A stretch of DNA of 63,764 bases from JAKALX01 sp964508715 (GCA_964508715.1 CAZDUX010000017.1:1-63764); one strand, 5' to 3'. Shown: positions 51,779 through 60,899, counted from the first letter of the stretch. Notes: generated by a model not told the origin, from the letters alone. Made by a program: numbers and translations.

Positions 51779-53931
51779 CAGACCCCCGCGCTTTCTTCGT
51801 GTCGAAACACGATCCCGTGCTGCTCATCGTATCTCCGCGCACACATTCCGCAGGACTCCCGGTGATTGCAGGCGCAGGCTTGGACGACGGGACGGTCGAC
51901 ACCCCAATCGTAAGTGAGGTCCTCCGGGTAGTCCTTTGAACAAGACAGCGTTCTCACGATCCCTCCTCGTTCATCCAAGAGCTCTTCGACATCTCGAATC
52001 TCGGATCGAGTCAAAAAGAGAACGACTTGGAAATCCGGAAGTGATCCAGTAGGCGGACGTGTAATGACATCAACCATCCTTGTCTTCACGCCACCCGCGA
52101 CCATGCCTAGGGGTGCGTCTATGATCCGCGGGGCCGTGGTTCCGGATACTTCCATCAATGCCCAGATAAACGCCAACGTCAGGGCTCGCTGCGAAGCTCC
52201 ATTGAGTTCGAAATCTGGATCGAGCTGACGCCCGTCATGCGTATCGACGATGATATCGAAGTTCGGTGCAATATGTACGCCTCTGAACACACCAGCTTCG
52301 AAATCCGGATGCGACCCGACAATTTCCAGGAACAGCTCCGCCATACGCGTGGATACACGACTAACATAGTCGCACTCGAGGACGCTGAGTGTGCCTTGCG
52401 CAAGCTTGAGCATGTCCTCAGCGACGTCTCGCTTGATGGTTAGGTCTGAACTCACTTTCGCCGCTCTTTCCGCTGTGCCCAGTCTGGCAACCTGTTCGGA
52501 TCGAACCTGCTCCAGTTGCGTCCGTGAGGCTGAAAGGGCTCCGAGCTGATTGTCGGCGTCGGCCATCTGCGCACGCACTTTGTCAATATCGCCAACCAGT
52601 TGCTTAACTCGCTCGGCATCTATCTGCTTCCGGCGCTCCTCAAGCTGTTTCAGCTCCAGGCCGCGCGCAGCCAAGATATCGCGTGCGTCGACATACTCCT
52701 TGCGGAGAGAGTCGCGAACTCCAGCAAAGTCCAGTCCGACTTCGGCCCTCGCATCATGTGCTGCCTTGGACTGCCTGGCGGTGTGGAAGAGCGAAGTCAG
52801 ACGCTGCTGGGCCTCTGACACGGCCAGCTGCTCGTTCCGAAGCTTTTCGACTTCAAGGCGATGCATCGACCCCGCTGGGAGTGGCTCACCGCATATGCAC
52901 TCACCAAGTTCAAGCCGGTCGTTGAGGACCTCCACGGAGGTACCCGGGATTACGTGCCTGTCAGCCAGCTCGCCGAGAAGAGCGACGCCCGTCGCGAGGC
53001 GGTCGTCCAACAGCGCCCAGGAACACTCCTCGGAACGGATTGCCTCACGCATTCGGGTAAGACACCGGCTTCGGACGTCCTCGAGTTTCGCGACTTCGCC
53101 GCTGATCTCTATGATTCGCCGGTTTAGCTCTTCGAGGTCACCAAATCCTCGGAGAGCCGTAAGCTCCTTCTGCCACTTAGACTCCTGCTCAGCCATATTC
53201 GCACGACGCTCGCTGAGTTCTTCGAAGGTCGCTGTGACTCCCTTGATTTCCGAATCCGTCTTCTCCAACGCCAGTTCCGCGGCCTCCACGTCAGCCCCCG
53301 CCGACTTGGCGGCGGTCGAACGCAATGCCTTGAATGCGTCGTCCAGATCGTTGACGGCGGTCCGCATCGTCTCCAAACCGAGGAGCGCCTGGATCGCCTT
53401 ATGAACCTTGGTCTGGCGCTGCTGCGAGCCCTCCTTGCCAGAGATGAAAGTCTGAACGTCATCACCATTGGTGAAAAATACGTCGCGCAGACGTAAAGGT
53501 ACGAACTTTTCGATCAGCGCTTCGCCTCGTTCAACCTCGTCCTCTCCGGCACTTGTGATTCGCAGCAATCGGGCCTTATCAGCTCCTCTATCTACGTCGT
53601 CAGACGCCGTGGGGGTTTCTCTGACGGTACGTACCAACCTATATCTGCTCGTGAACTCACTGTCATCAGTATGCTCGAACTCGACCATCACTGAGACGTC
53701 GATCGGGATGCCGGGCGGTGCTGCCGCTGACGTCAATCGGAGCTTACGCGCGTGGACCGGAAGACCTTGCATTCCATAAAAGGCCCAAAGTAACGCATTC
53801 AATAACGAGGTCTTGCCCGATCCATTCTCGGCCCGGATGACCGTCAGAGGATGTGCCGAGTCGGTGGAGAATTCAAGCCGTACGTCCTCAAGCAGTTTGA
53901 AATTACGAATGTGCGCACGTACCAACCTCAT
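51778..53931 (-). CDS. DndD-like SMC/Rad50-type ATPase
   Basis: A 717-residue protein of the Rad50/DndD family: Walker A AENGSGKTS (34-42), FTNGDDV after it, long helical arms (about 190-330 and 360-520) around a hook region with CICGEP (Cys345, Cys347), then the signature LNGASQRALTLAFIWAL and Walker B RIIDAPLGMV. The last 40 residues hold a Cys cluster (CACNHRESCGMCARRY), probably a zinc or Fe-S site, unusual for the family. In PT systems such proteins control DNA access or restriction. It overlaps its neighbours by 1-4 bases on both sides. Confidence 0.88.
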   Translation of the reverse strand: MRLVRAHIRNFKLLEDVRLEFSTDSAHPLTVIRAENGSGKTSLLNALLWAFYGMQGLPVHARKLRLTSAAAPPGIPIDVSVMVEFEHTDDSEFTSRYRLVRTVRETPTASDDVDRGADKARLLRITSAGEDEVERGEALIEKFVPLRLRDVFFTNGDDVQTFISGKEGSQQRQTKVHKAIQALLGLETMRTAVNDLDDAFKALRSTAAKSAGADVEAAELALEKTDSEIKGVTATFEELSERRANMAEQESKWQKELTALRGFGDLEELNRRIIEISGEVAKLEDVRSRCLTRMREAIRSEECSWALLDDRLATGVALLGELADRHVIPGTSVEVLNDRLELGECICGEPLPAGSMHRLEVEKLRNEQLAVSEAQQRLTSLFHTARQSKAAHDARAEVGLDFAGVRDSLRKEYVDARDILAARGLELKQLEERRKQIDAERVKQLVGDIDKVRAQMADADNQLGALSASRTQLEQVRSEQVARLGTAERAAKVSSDLTIKRDVAEDMLKLAQGTLSVLECDYVSRVSTRMAELFLEIVGSHPDFEAGVFRGVHIAPNFDIIVDTHDGRQLDPDFELNGASQRALTLAFIWALMEVSGTTAPRIIDAPLGMVAGGVKTRMVDVITRPPTGSLPDFQVVLFLTRSEIRDVEELLDERGGIVRTLSCSKDYPEDLTYDWGVDRPVVQACACNHRESCGMCARRYDEQHGIVFRHEESAGV

Positions 53932-54143
53932 AGTGCGCTCCTCGTCTCAGCCGCCACCTTGATACCGAGAGCTTCAACGACCTTACTCACCTTCTCGCGG
54001 CGCCCTCGTTCGGAAAGCCCCTCGGCCTGGGCAGCGATGACCTGAACGAGGCTCCGGACTACCTCAGCGCGGTATCCAGGATACCGTTCGTCCGTGAGCA
54101 GCGCCTGCTCGCCTGCCACCTCTACGACTCTCCTAGGATTCAT
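53928..54143 (-). CDS. Small PT-system-associated protein
   Basis: A 71-residue, mostly helical protein, rich in Arg and Glu (VRSLVQVIAAQAEG, REKVSKVVEALGIK). It starts at ATG 54143 with GAGG 8 bases upstream and overlaps the SMC-like gene by 4. Small proteins of this size occur in DNA-modification-based defence operons between the helicase and the DndD-like ATPase. Its function is unknown. Confidence 0.75.
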   Translation of the reverse strand: MNPRRVVEVAGEQALLTDERYPGYRAEVVRSLVQVIAAQAEGLSERGRREKVSKVVEALGIKVAAETRSAL

Positions 54144-54159
54144 GCTGCCAGCCTCGCCT

Positions 54160-56325
54160 TCATGGTCGTTGGTCCTCGTACTTGCTGATCAGTGACCGTG
54201 GGCCGTCTGTCGCCCATTCGTTATCACAATCCTCCGCGAACTCACGGAGGCGCCGAAGTTCCGCGCGGACGATGGCCTGTCCAGCCGCGCTCGTGGGGTC
54301 GGGCGGAATAACAAGAAAGTCGTGTATGCTCGCGACGGACTTCCCAGAAGCCTTCCTGAGCACGCGTCCGCGTCGCTGCACCCACTCTCGACGAACGGTG
54401 CTCGAGGCGAGGATGAATGCAGTGTCCGTTTGCGGAATATCGACACCTTCGTCTAGTACTTTCATCGCGGTAAGAACTTGATAGTCCCCGGTGCCGAACC
54501 GATCGAGGATGGTGGATGCGTCTGCCCGGGAGGTCTCGTCGCTCGTGAATTGATGGGACACGATTCCCAGATCCGACAGCATGCCGTTGACTTGGTCGAT
54601 CTGGCGCATGTCGTGGAACACAGACGGCTTAGCAGACGCATAAATGAGGGTTCGCCGTACGGGTTGCCTTCTGTCCTGGTTTTGCAGGATTGCGCGAAGA
54701 CTGTGGATCTTGGCTGATGCTTGTTCCAGGACGGCTCGGCGCTCGCGCAGCAACCGCTCCACTTTGTCGGAGGGAACAATCGTTTGACCATCATCATCAA
54801 CACGGAACCCAGAGCGCCTCAGCTGCTCCGTGAGGTCGATATACTTATCCATCTCACTGTCGGTGAGGTGCACCTCGTGGATGAAATACCGGTACGGAAC
54901 CAGGCAACCGGATCGAATGGCGTCGCGCAGGGTGAATTCGAAGACCTGATCACCAAAGAAGTCGAAAAGTTTGTCGCTCCCGTCGGGATCATACTGCCGA
55001 ATCGGCGTCGCAGAGAGCCCAATGCGTCGATTGAAGCGCTCCGGGGGATCGCCAAGGAAACTTGGGACGCCCAAATTGTGCATCTCGTCGCCGATTAGGA
55101 TTGCCTCGACGGACCGGTCGAGATTGTCGAAAAAGTCCCGCAGGCTCCGGTCTTGGGCGAACAATGCGTTGCTGCTGATAATGACTTCAGTTCGCTGCTC
55201 GCTGACGGCGAGCGCAGCCTTGATCTCTTCGAGGCGCTGGCGCCGATGGGAAGCATCCGCGAGGCTGGGTAGGAAGGGAACAAGGCCAAAGCCAGCAACA
55301 TCGGCCGCCCATTGCAGCATCAGCGGCTTGCTCGGGACAAGCACCAGCACCACTACAGAGCCGGCACTTTGGGCCTGCATTTGAGTTGCCGCGATGAGAG
55401 CGGTCCGGGTCTTGCCGCCCCCGGTCGCGATAGCCAACACACCCCGCCCGCCAGCCGCGAGAAGGGCATCTACGGCTTGTCCCTGGTGCTGATATGGACC
55501 TGACCTCCATTCGAGGCCTTCTGGAATGGTGAGAATGTGAGCAGCTGCTTGGAATGACGGCGGCAGATCCGGCTCCAGCCCGGCGCGGTGATCCCGGTCC
55601 CACGCTTCCCAAAAGTCCCGGACCGTTGGTACTGGGCCTTCCGAGACCCGCGGGGATGCAAACTGAAGCCCCTGGGCGGCGGACAAGGTAAGTGAGTGCG
55701 CGTGGCGGTTGTCCCACTGGCGGTCCCATTGCTCCACGAGACGCTTTACGCGTTTAGCTGGCGATTCACCGTCCATCCAAGGGCGGTCGAGGGTCATTTG
55801 TTCGCCGTTCACTAAGAGACCACGCGCTGTGGCATTCCCCGAGCCATGGACTGCCGCCCAGTCCTCGCCACTGCGGAAGAGCCATTGCTTCTTGTGGTAC
55901 ATGCCGGTCTGCATGAGGACAAACCGCAACTCAAGCCGTCCGGCCGCCACGAGGTATGCGAGGCAGTCCAAGGTATGCCGCACCAAGGCAGATTCTGATA
56001 GTCGGGCATCGTCTAGCAATCTGCCGGTTGCCTCTGTCAGAACTTGCTCCGGGGACTTGAGCCCCCGTTCGATGGCATCGCGATCGGCCTTACTGATTTC
56101 CGGACTCAGAAGGATCCGGAGAGTCCTCCTGCCGTTTCCGACGTATGCAGACAGCCCCGGGGCGAGTTGCGCGAGGCAGTGCGAGCTGAAGAAGCCCGCG
56201 GCCACTCTCGCCTCGTCGGCGCATGACATCGCCGGAATCAGCACCTCGCCGACGAGATCGTCGTCAGGGATCTCGTAAACCGGCATCGCATCAGAGAGAG
56301 CTTCCTTTAGTCCGGTCAGTTCCAA
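54160..56325 (-). CDS. PLD-nuclease/DEAD-box helicase fusion
   Basis: A 721-residue protein. The N-terminal ~180 residues are PLD-like: HKK (His144, Lys146) and GSGN (162-164) form one HKD-type half-site, so a dimer is expected. The C-terminal part is an SF2 helicase: Walker A ATGGGKT (301-307), motif II DEMH (instead of DEAH), LSATPIR, and motif VI QRRGRVLR. It would cut and translocate or unwind DNA, a fitting restriction enzyme for the Ssp locus. It starts at TTG 56325; an ATG at 56286 is the alternative. It heads the leftward four-gene operon. Confidence 0.87.
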   Translation of the reverse strand: MELTGLKEALSDAMPVYEIPDDDLVGEVLIPAMSCADEARVAAGFFSSHCLAQLAPGLSAYVGNGRRTLRILLSPEISKADRDAIERGLKSPEQVLTEATGRLLDDARLSESALVRHTLDCLAYLVAAGRLELRFVLMQTGMYHKKQWLFRSGEDWAAVHGSGNATARGLLVNGEQMTLDRPWMDGESPAKRVKRLVEQWDRQWDNRHAHSLTLSAAQGLQFASPRVSEGPVPTVRDFWEAWDRDHRAGLEPDLPPSFQAAAHILTIPEGLEWRSGPYQHQGQAVDALLAAGGRGVLAIATGGGKTRTALIAATQMQAQSAGSVVVLVLVPSKPLMLQWAADVAGFGLVPFLPSLADASHRRQRLEEIKAALAVSEQRTEVIISSNALFAQDRSLRDFFDNLDRSVEAILIGDEMHNLGVPSFLGDPPERFNRRIGLSATPIRQYDPDGSDKLFDFFGDQVFEFTLRDAIRSGCLVPYRYFIHEVHLTDSEMDKYIDLTEQLRRSGFRVDDDGQTIVPSDKVERLLRERRAVLEQASAKIHSLRAILQNQDRRQPVRRTLIYASAKPSVFHDMRQIDQVNGMLSDLGIVSHQFTSDETSRADASTILDRFGTGDYQVLTAMKVLDEGVDIPQTDTAFILASSTVRREWVQRRGRVLRKASGKSVASIHDFLVIPPDPTSAAGQAIVRAELRRLREFAEDCDNEWATDGPRSLISKYEDQRP

Positions 56326-56600
56326 GCCCCCAATCCCTTAGGCGGTTGGGCGATTCTACGTCTCGACCGAGTTCCGTTGCCACCTGACGGCGCAGCGCAA
56401 CCGTCGGCTGAGAAAATGCGCCTCGGCTCACCCCGTACCCAGGGATGGCCACGATTGCCCAACGATTGGCCAAAAGTGTGAGACCCGACCGCATGCTTGG
56501 ACCGAGTGCGGGCATTCGCTTTGAGGTCGGTTGGACGACCAATCATCAAGCTTGCCCGGAAGTTCATCGTCCGGGGCGCAGCGCCCGGTCCGGAGTCACC

Positions 56601-57827
56601 ATGTCTGGTCGCCTTACCGTTGTGACGACTACTGCCATCGCACTGGCTCTCCTCGTTGCGAGGACACCCGCGCTAGCTCAAGAACCGGATGGACTTGCCC
56701 AGACAATGCGGGAACTTGGTTCTGCTGGGGTACCCCTGGTCAGCGGCTCCGAGGTAACTGAGCAAGTCACCCCGCCAGCCCAACCCGCTCCCGACGGCCC
56801 ACCCCAGGCGATCCCCGTCGACCTGCCAATCCCTGACCCGACTGACTGGATTCCGAACCCGACCGATTGGATTCCGGGTGGACTGAATCCGCTGAATTGG
56901 GCGGGCGACATCGTGAACGCGGTGTTCACGATCGTGGGGAAGGCGCTATTGGAGGCGATGCGCGGGTTCGTGGACTGGGCGCTGGGGTTGGGCGGCTCGT
57001 CTCTCAACTTCGTCACCCAGACGCCGGCGGAAGGCACGTATGACAGCCCGACCGTCCGCAGTCTCTGGGACTTCTCGCGCGCGATTGTGAACGCCGCCCT
57101 GGCCGTGATCGTGATGTGGGGCGGGTTCAACGTCATCCTCAAGGAGCACACGCGGAGCCCCTACCACGAGGCGATGGAGCTGCTGCCGCGCGTCATCCTC
57201 GCGGCGCTGGCGGCAAACCTGACCATCGAGTTCGCCCGGCTGCTCATCGACGTGAACAACGCCATCTCGGCGGCGATTGGCGAGGTCAGCCTTCCCGGCT
57301 ACGACCAGGCGACGCCGTCGCAAGAAGGCATCGCACTCATCTTCACTGCGGTCGCGTATGGCGTCGTGGCCATCCTACTGGTCTTCCAGATGCTCATGCG
57401 GCTGGCGCTCCTCGCGATGCTCATTGTCCTCGCGCCGGTCGCGGCGCTCTTGTGGGTGCTTCCGCAGACGCAGCACTGGACGCGTTGGTGGGTGGACCTT
57501 TTCACGACCACGGTGTTCCAGCAGGCCGTCCAGGTGATGGTTCTGCGTCTCGGCTCGTCGCTGATGGTCGAGCTCACGCCGGGCAGCATGTCGAACGCGC
57601 TGCTCACGATGCTGCTCGGGCTCGCCGTGTGTTGGCTCACGCTGAAGGTTCCGTCCCTGCTTCGAAGCAGCCGCAGCGCCGCGGGGATCACGAACGTCCT
57701 GACCCTCGCCGCCGTCACGCACGCGATGGGCGGACTGGGCGCTGCCGGGCGAGCGGCGAGCGCGGGCGGCGCGGCTGGTGGCGGTGGAGCTGCCGGCGCC
57801 GCCCGTGCTGCCTCGGGACGGGCGTGA
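56601..57827 (+). CDS. VirB6/TrbL-like conjugal transfer membrane protein
   Basis: A 408-residue protein: signal peptide (about 1-27), a Pro-rich stretch with a repeated DWIPNPTDWIPG, then six to seven membrane helices (VNAALAVIVMWGGFNVI, LLVFQMLMRLALLAMLIVLA and others) and a Gly/Ala-rich tail. This layout fits the VirB6/TrbL channel component of a type IV secretion system in Gram-positive-type bacteria. GGAG precedes ATG 56601. It starts the rightward transfer operon after the 275-base divergent region with the helicase-nuclease gene. Confidence 0.82.
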   Translation: MSGRLTVVTTTAIALALLVARTPALAQEPDGLAQTMRELGSAGVPLVSGSEVTEQVTPPAQPAPDGPPQAIPVDLPIPDPTDWIPNPTDWIPGGLNPLNWAGDIVNAVFTIVGKALLEAMRGFVDWALGLGGSSLNFVTQTPAEGTYDSPTVRSLWDFSRAIVNAALAVIVMWGGFNVILKEHTRSPYHEAMELLPRVILAALAANLTIEFARLLIDVNNAISAAIGEVSLPGYDQATPSQEGIALIFTAVAYGVVAILLVFQMLMRLALLAMLIVLAPVAALLWVLPQTQHWTRWWVDLFTTTVFQQAVQVMVLRLGSSLMVELTPGSMSNALLTMLLGLAVCWLTLKVPSLLRSSRSAAGITNVLTLAAVTHAMGGLGAAGRAASAGGAAGGGGAAGAARAASGRA

Positions 57828-57837
57828 GGTGTATGCC

Positions 57838-58779
57838 ATGAACGCCAGCGCAATCGCTACTGGTGACATCTTCGGCGGAGTGGCCAGCGGCGGCCTGAAG
57901 GTTGCGGGCGCCGTCGGACTGGTCTTCTTCGCTCCGTTGCTCCTCACAGTGGCCGCACTTGGCGGGGTGCCCGAGCCGGCACAGTCCGGTGCCTCCGCCG
58001 CCGCGCTCGCCGAGATTCCGCCCGAGCACCTGGCTGCGATGCAGCAGGTGAGTGCGGCGACCGGCGTCCCATGGCAGGTACTTGCCGCGATCGCAAAGGT
58101 CGAAAGCGGCTTCGGCGCGAACACGGGCCCGAGCTCGGCCGGCGCAGTGGGCTACTGCCAGTTCATGCCGGCCACCTGGGCGCACTACGGTGTCGACGGC
58201 GATGGCGATGGCATCGCGGACCCGGCGAACTTCCGTGACTGCCTGCCCGCGGCCGCAGGGTACCTGCTGGCGAGCGGCGCCCCGGGCGACCTGCGGCAGG
58301 CCCTCTACGCGTACAACCACTCCTGGTCGTACGTCGACCACGTCCTCTCGATCGCCGGGAGCTACGGGTACCTCGATCCGGCTGGTATCCCCGCGCAGGC
58401 CGTCGCGCGGGCGCGCTCGCGAATCGGCTCGCCCTACGTCTGGGGAGCTGCTGGACCGGACAGCTTCGACTGCAGCGGTCTCGTGCAGTGGGTCTACGGG
58501 CATCTCGGGATTGCCACGCCGCGAACCGCGCAGGCTCAGTACGACTGGGCAACACCGGTTGCCGTCGAGGCCATCCAGCCGGGCGACCTCGTCTTCTACG
58601 AGCACACGTATCCGTCGTCCGACCGCATCACGCACGTCGGCATCTACGTGGGCGGCGGGCTCGTCGTCATGGCGCCGCAGGCCGGCGATTTCGTGAAGGA
58701 AGTCGCCTTCAACGACGCCTACTGGGCCGGTCACTTCGCTGGAGTAGGACGGCCGCACGCCGGGGGAATTCAGCTATGA
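57838..58779 (+). CDS. Lytic transglycosylase-NlpC/P60 cell-wall hydrolase (VirB1-like)
   Basis: A 313-residue protein. One N-terminal membrane helix (about 25-40), an SLT-type transglycosylase (catalytic Glu in AKVESGFG, then GYCQFMPATW), and an NlpC/P60 peptidase (Cys in FDCSGLVQW, His in ITHVGIYVG). It opens peptidoglycan for the transfer apparatus. Both active sites are intact. GAGG lies 8 bases before ATG 57838. The stop overlaps the next ATG. Confidence 0.93.
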   Translation: MNASAIATGDIFGGVASGGLKVAGAVGLVFFAPLLLTVAALGGVPEPAQSGASAAALAEIPPEHLAAMQQVSAATGVPWQVLAAIAKVESGFGANTGPSSAGAVGYCQFMPATWAHYGVDGDGDGIADPANFRDCLPAAAGYLLASGAPGDLRQALYAYNHSWSYVDHVLSIAGSYGYLDPAGIPAQAVARARSRIGSPYVWGAAGPDSFDCSGLVQWVYGHLGIATPRTAQAQYDWATPVAVEAIQPGDLVFYEHTYPSSDRITHVGIYVGGGLVVMAPQAGDFVKEVAFNDAYWAGHFAGVGRPHAGGIQL

Positions 58780-59294
58780 CCAGCGCACGTGGAGTAATGG
58801 TGGTTGTCGGCGGCCTAGCCGGGCTCCTCCTCGTGATCTCCCTCTTCAGCGGCTGGCAGGGCGCGAGCCGACTACGCGGCCAGGGCGAAGACATGAGCGC
58901 CGTCGAGGACGCCGCTCGTGAATTCGTCGAGGCGTACGGCACGTTCGACTTCCGTGAGCCCGACGCCTACCGCACGCGCCTCATGGACCTGAGCACCGGG
59001 GCGGTGCACGAAGGGGTCAGCACGTCGCAGGTCGACCCGGCATCGGTCGGGCAGCAGCAGACCATCGCGACGGACTCGGTCGCGGTCGACGTCACCGCCT
59101 TGTCCGACGACGCCGCGACCGCTTCGGCAACCGTCGAGCAGACGCGTCGGGCGACCGACCCGGCGACGGGACAGCTACGGGAACAGCGCGTTCGGCAACA
59201 CGTGGCGTGCCGGCTGGTCCTCGTGAGCGGTCGCTGGCTGGTCGCGGAGTTCCGCCTGACATCCCAAGAACCAATTGAGCGCAACGGCAGATAG
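58776..59294 (+). CDS. VirB8-like transfer protein
   Basis: A 172-residue protein: one N-terminal membrane helix (about residues 8-28) and an NTF2-like extracytoplasmic domain (REFVEAYGTFDFREPDAYR at the start, VSGRWLVAEFRL at the end). This matches TcpC/VirB8-type T4SS components of Gram-positive systems, which bind to the channel core. ATG 58776 overlaps the hydrolase stop. Confidence 0.75.
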   Translation: MTSARGVMVVVGGLAGLLLVISLFSGWQGASRLRGQGEDMSAVEDAAREFVEAYGTFDFREPDAYRTRLMDLSTGAVHEGVSTSQVDPASVGQQQTIATDSVAVDVTALSDDAATASATVEQTRRATDPATGQLREQRVRQHVACRLVLVSGRWLVAEFRLTSQEPIERNGR

Positions 59295-59306
59295 GAGGCC
59301 GACGTG

Positions 59307-59543
59307 ATGGAACAGATCAACACCCTCTTCGAGAACCTGCTCAACATCGGCATGGGCGTCGGCGCCGCCGTGGCCGCGTTCTTCGTGATGTGGGGCGCGT
59401 TCCTCTATATGTCCGCCGCCGGCAGCCCCCACCAGATGGAGCGCGGCAAGTCGGCCATCGTGAACGCGCTCGTTGGATTCTCGATCGTGCTGCTCGCTCG
59501 CGTCATCGCCGGGATGATCCAGGATTCGATTGGCTCTCCATAG
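59307..59543 (+). CDS. VirB2/TrbC-like small membrane protein
   Basis: A 78-residue protein with two hydrophobic helices (about 15-37 and 50-70) and a positive loop (HQMERGKSAIV). Small proteins of this layout at this place in T4SS operons are pilin-like VirB2/TrbC subunits. AGGAGG lies 8 bases before ATG 59307 (GTG 59304 is alternative). After it the transfer operon is interrupted by the mercury island, resuming at 61529. Confidence 0.7.
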   Translation: MEQINTLFENLLNIGMGVGAAVAAFFVMWGAFLYMSAAGSPHQMERGKSAIVNALVGFSIVLLARVIAGMIQDSIGSP

Positions 59544-59622
59544 CTGCCCAGGTGTGTGACGGTCACGTCGCCAATTGTCCGTGCCGGGGATAGAACCGCT
59601 AGACCGGGCACCGCGTGGCCAC

Positions 59623-60084
59623 TCACCGTGCGTTAGCCTTGCGGTATGCGCCGATCGACCCGAGGCAACAGCCCGCGGAAGGGTTCGTGATGTCACAAGC
59701 GCAATCTCCCGCTCGGATGCGGTCTGAGATGTACGCGACCGCTGCGTCAGCTTCTTCCGAGAGAAAGTCCGAGCCAGGTAAGTCGAAGCAATAGCACAGG
59801 AGATCAACAGGCTGTCCGGTTTTGTATGCAGGAGGATGACGTAGGTCGACCGCGAGGAAGCGGGTGCCATCGGCGCCCGCGAAGACAAGTGCACAGCCCG
59901 GAGACGGGCAGAATCCGTAGTCGCCTTCGATGTCGCGGTCCATCGGGCGGAGGACCTGGCGCATGGCGTGCGCTGCCGGCACGGGCCGGAGGCGCGTACC
60001 GCAGTCCAAGCACTCCCCCTCAGCCTGCCGCCTCGGCGCGCACACCTGCCCATCTGGAGCAAGTTGGCAACACTCCTCGTCCAT
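59623..60084 (-). CDS. CopZ-like Fe-S metallochaperone
   Basis: A 153-residue protein. Cys pattern: CCQL and CLDC at the N-terminus, GFCPSPGCALVF, the central CYCF and the C-terminal CACDITNPSAGCCLG. This matches the N-terminal domain of Archaeoglobus CopZ (zinc and [2Fe-2S] sites) without the HMA domain; relatives occur in mer and cop operons. Its role with mercury is unknown; it may shuttle a metal or reductant. ATG 60084 has GGAG 7 bases upstream. It has its own MerR-type promoter at 60112-60142, divergent from merB. Confidence 0.85.
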   Translation of the reverse strand: MDEECCQLAPDGQVCAPRRQAEGECLDCGTRLRPVPAAHAMRQVLRPMDRDIEGDYGFCPSPGCALVFAGADGTRFLAVDLRHPPAYKTGQPVDLLCYCFDLPGSDFLSEEADAAVAYISDRIRAGDCACDITNPSAGCCLGSIGAYRKANAR

Positions 60085-60111
60085 TCGCAGACTCCAATCT
60101 CACTGGCGCCC

Positions 60112-60142
60112 ATCCTCCACGTTGGAGCCGCTCCAAGGTCAA
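60112..60142 (-). promoter_or_regulatory. MerR-type promoter for the metallochaperone
   Basis: On the minus strand, -35 TTGACC (60137-60142), a 19-base spacer containing the palindrome TTGGAGCGGCTCCAA, and -10-like GAGGAT (60112-60117). The 19-base spacer with an inverted repeat is the hallmark of MerR-family activation. Confidence 0.8.
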
Positions 60143-60166
60143 GCTACTGGCCTGATGACCGACCGC

Positions 60167-60197
60167 TTGACTCTGGAGTCGCTCCAACGTGGATGTT
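60167..60197 (+). promoter_or_regulatory. MerR-type promoter for merB
   Basis: -35 TTGACT (60167-60172), a 19-base spacer with the inverted repeat TGGAGTCGCTCCA, and -10-like GATGTT (60192-60197). It is divergent from the previous promoter, with which it shares the TGGAG...CTCCA half-sites. Confidence 0.8.
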
Positions 60198-60230
60198 CTT
60201 GCACACCAGCAATGGGGAGGACACTTCTAG

Positions 60231-60899
60231 ATGGAAAAGAGTTCGGCTGATGGGTTCGAGTTGCTTCCGATGGCTCAAGGGACCGACGAGGCAGTGGACG
60301 GACAAGCGCGATTGGCGATCGCACTGCTTCGCAGCCTTGCGGAGGGGGACCCGCTTGACGTATCCGTTCCCACACGCCTCGCCGCCGAACTCGGAACTGA
60401 TGAGCAGTCCGCTGAAGCGCTCATCAGCAGGAATGCTGAATTTGATGAGCGGGGCAAGATCATCGGATTCGCTGGTTTGTCCTTGCGGGCGGACCATCCG
60501 CACCGGTTCGTAGTTGATGGACGCGGCTTCACAACATGGTGTGCCTGGGACACGCTGTTTCTTCCGGCGCTCCTCCAGAGCAGTGCAGCCGTCGAGTCCC
60601 CCGACCCGGAGACCGGTCAGATCATCCACCTCCAAGTTTCGCCGGAGCGAATTACTTCGGCGCTGCCTGAGGGTGCAGTCGTGTCGTTCGTTGACGGCGT
60701 CTCAGGCGAGTGCGTCGACGTGGCGACCACACAGGCGGCCTTCTGTCAGCTCGTTCATTTCTTCGCCGACGGACTAAGCGCCGAGCGTTTCCTGGCCGGG
60801 CGTCGCGCCAAGGGTCGAGTACTCAGCCTCGACGAGGGATTCGCACTGGGACAGCAACTTCAGAAGCGGCTGATCGACGCGGCCCGTTCAATGCCTTGA
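60231..60899 (+). CDS. merB: Organomercurial lyase
   Basis: A 222-residue alkylmercury lyase. It cleaves the carbon-mercury bond. The catalytic set is Cys104 and Asp107 in TWCAWDTLFLP and Cys172 in AFCQLVHFFAD, matching the Cys-Asp-Cys triad of MerB (Cys96, Asp99, Cys159 in the plasmid R388-type enzyme numbering usually cited). The Cys usually found in the ES-C-P-TG loop is missing (ESPDPETG). GGGGAGG lies 10 bases before ATG 60231. No MerA reductase is in the window to detoxify the released Hg(II). Confidence 0.9.
   Translation: MEKSSADGFELLPMAQGTDEAVDGQARLAIALLRSLAEGDPLDVSVPTRLAAELGTDEQSAEALISRNAEFDERGKIIGFAGLSLRADHPHRFVVDGRGFTTWCAWDTLFLPALLQSSAAVESPDPETGQIIHLQVSPERITSALPEGAVVSFVDGVSGECVDVATTQAAFCQLVHFFADGLSAERFLAGRRAKGRVLSLDEGFALGQQLQKRLIDAARSMP

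Noticed and set aside
52550..53404. 284-codon rightward frame opposite the DndD-like gene
   Set aside because: Ser/Arg-rich shadow of the coiled-coil arms of the real gene.
56840..56885. Direct DNA repeat coding DWIP twice in the VirB6-like protein
   Set aside because: Only two short copies inside a Pro-rich linker; looks like simple protein repeat rather than a regulatory or mobile repeat.
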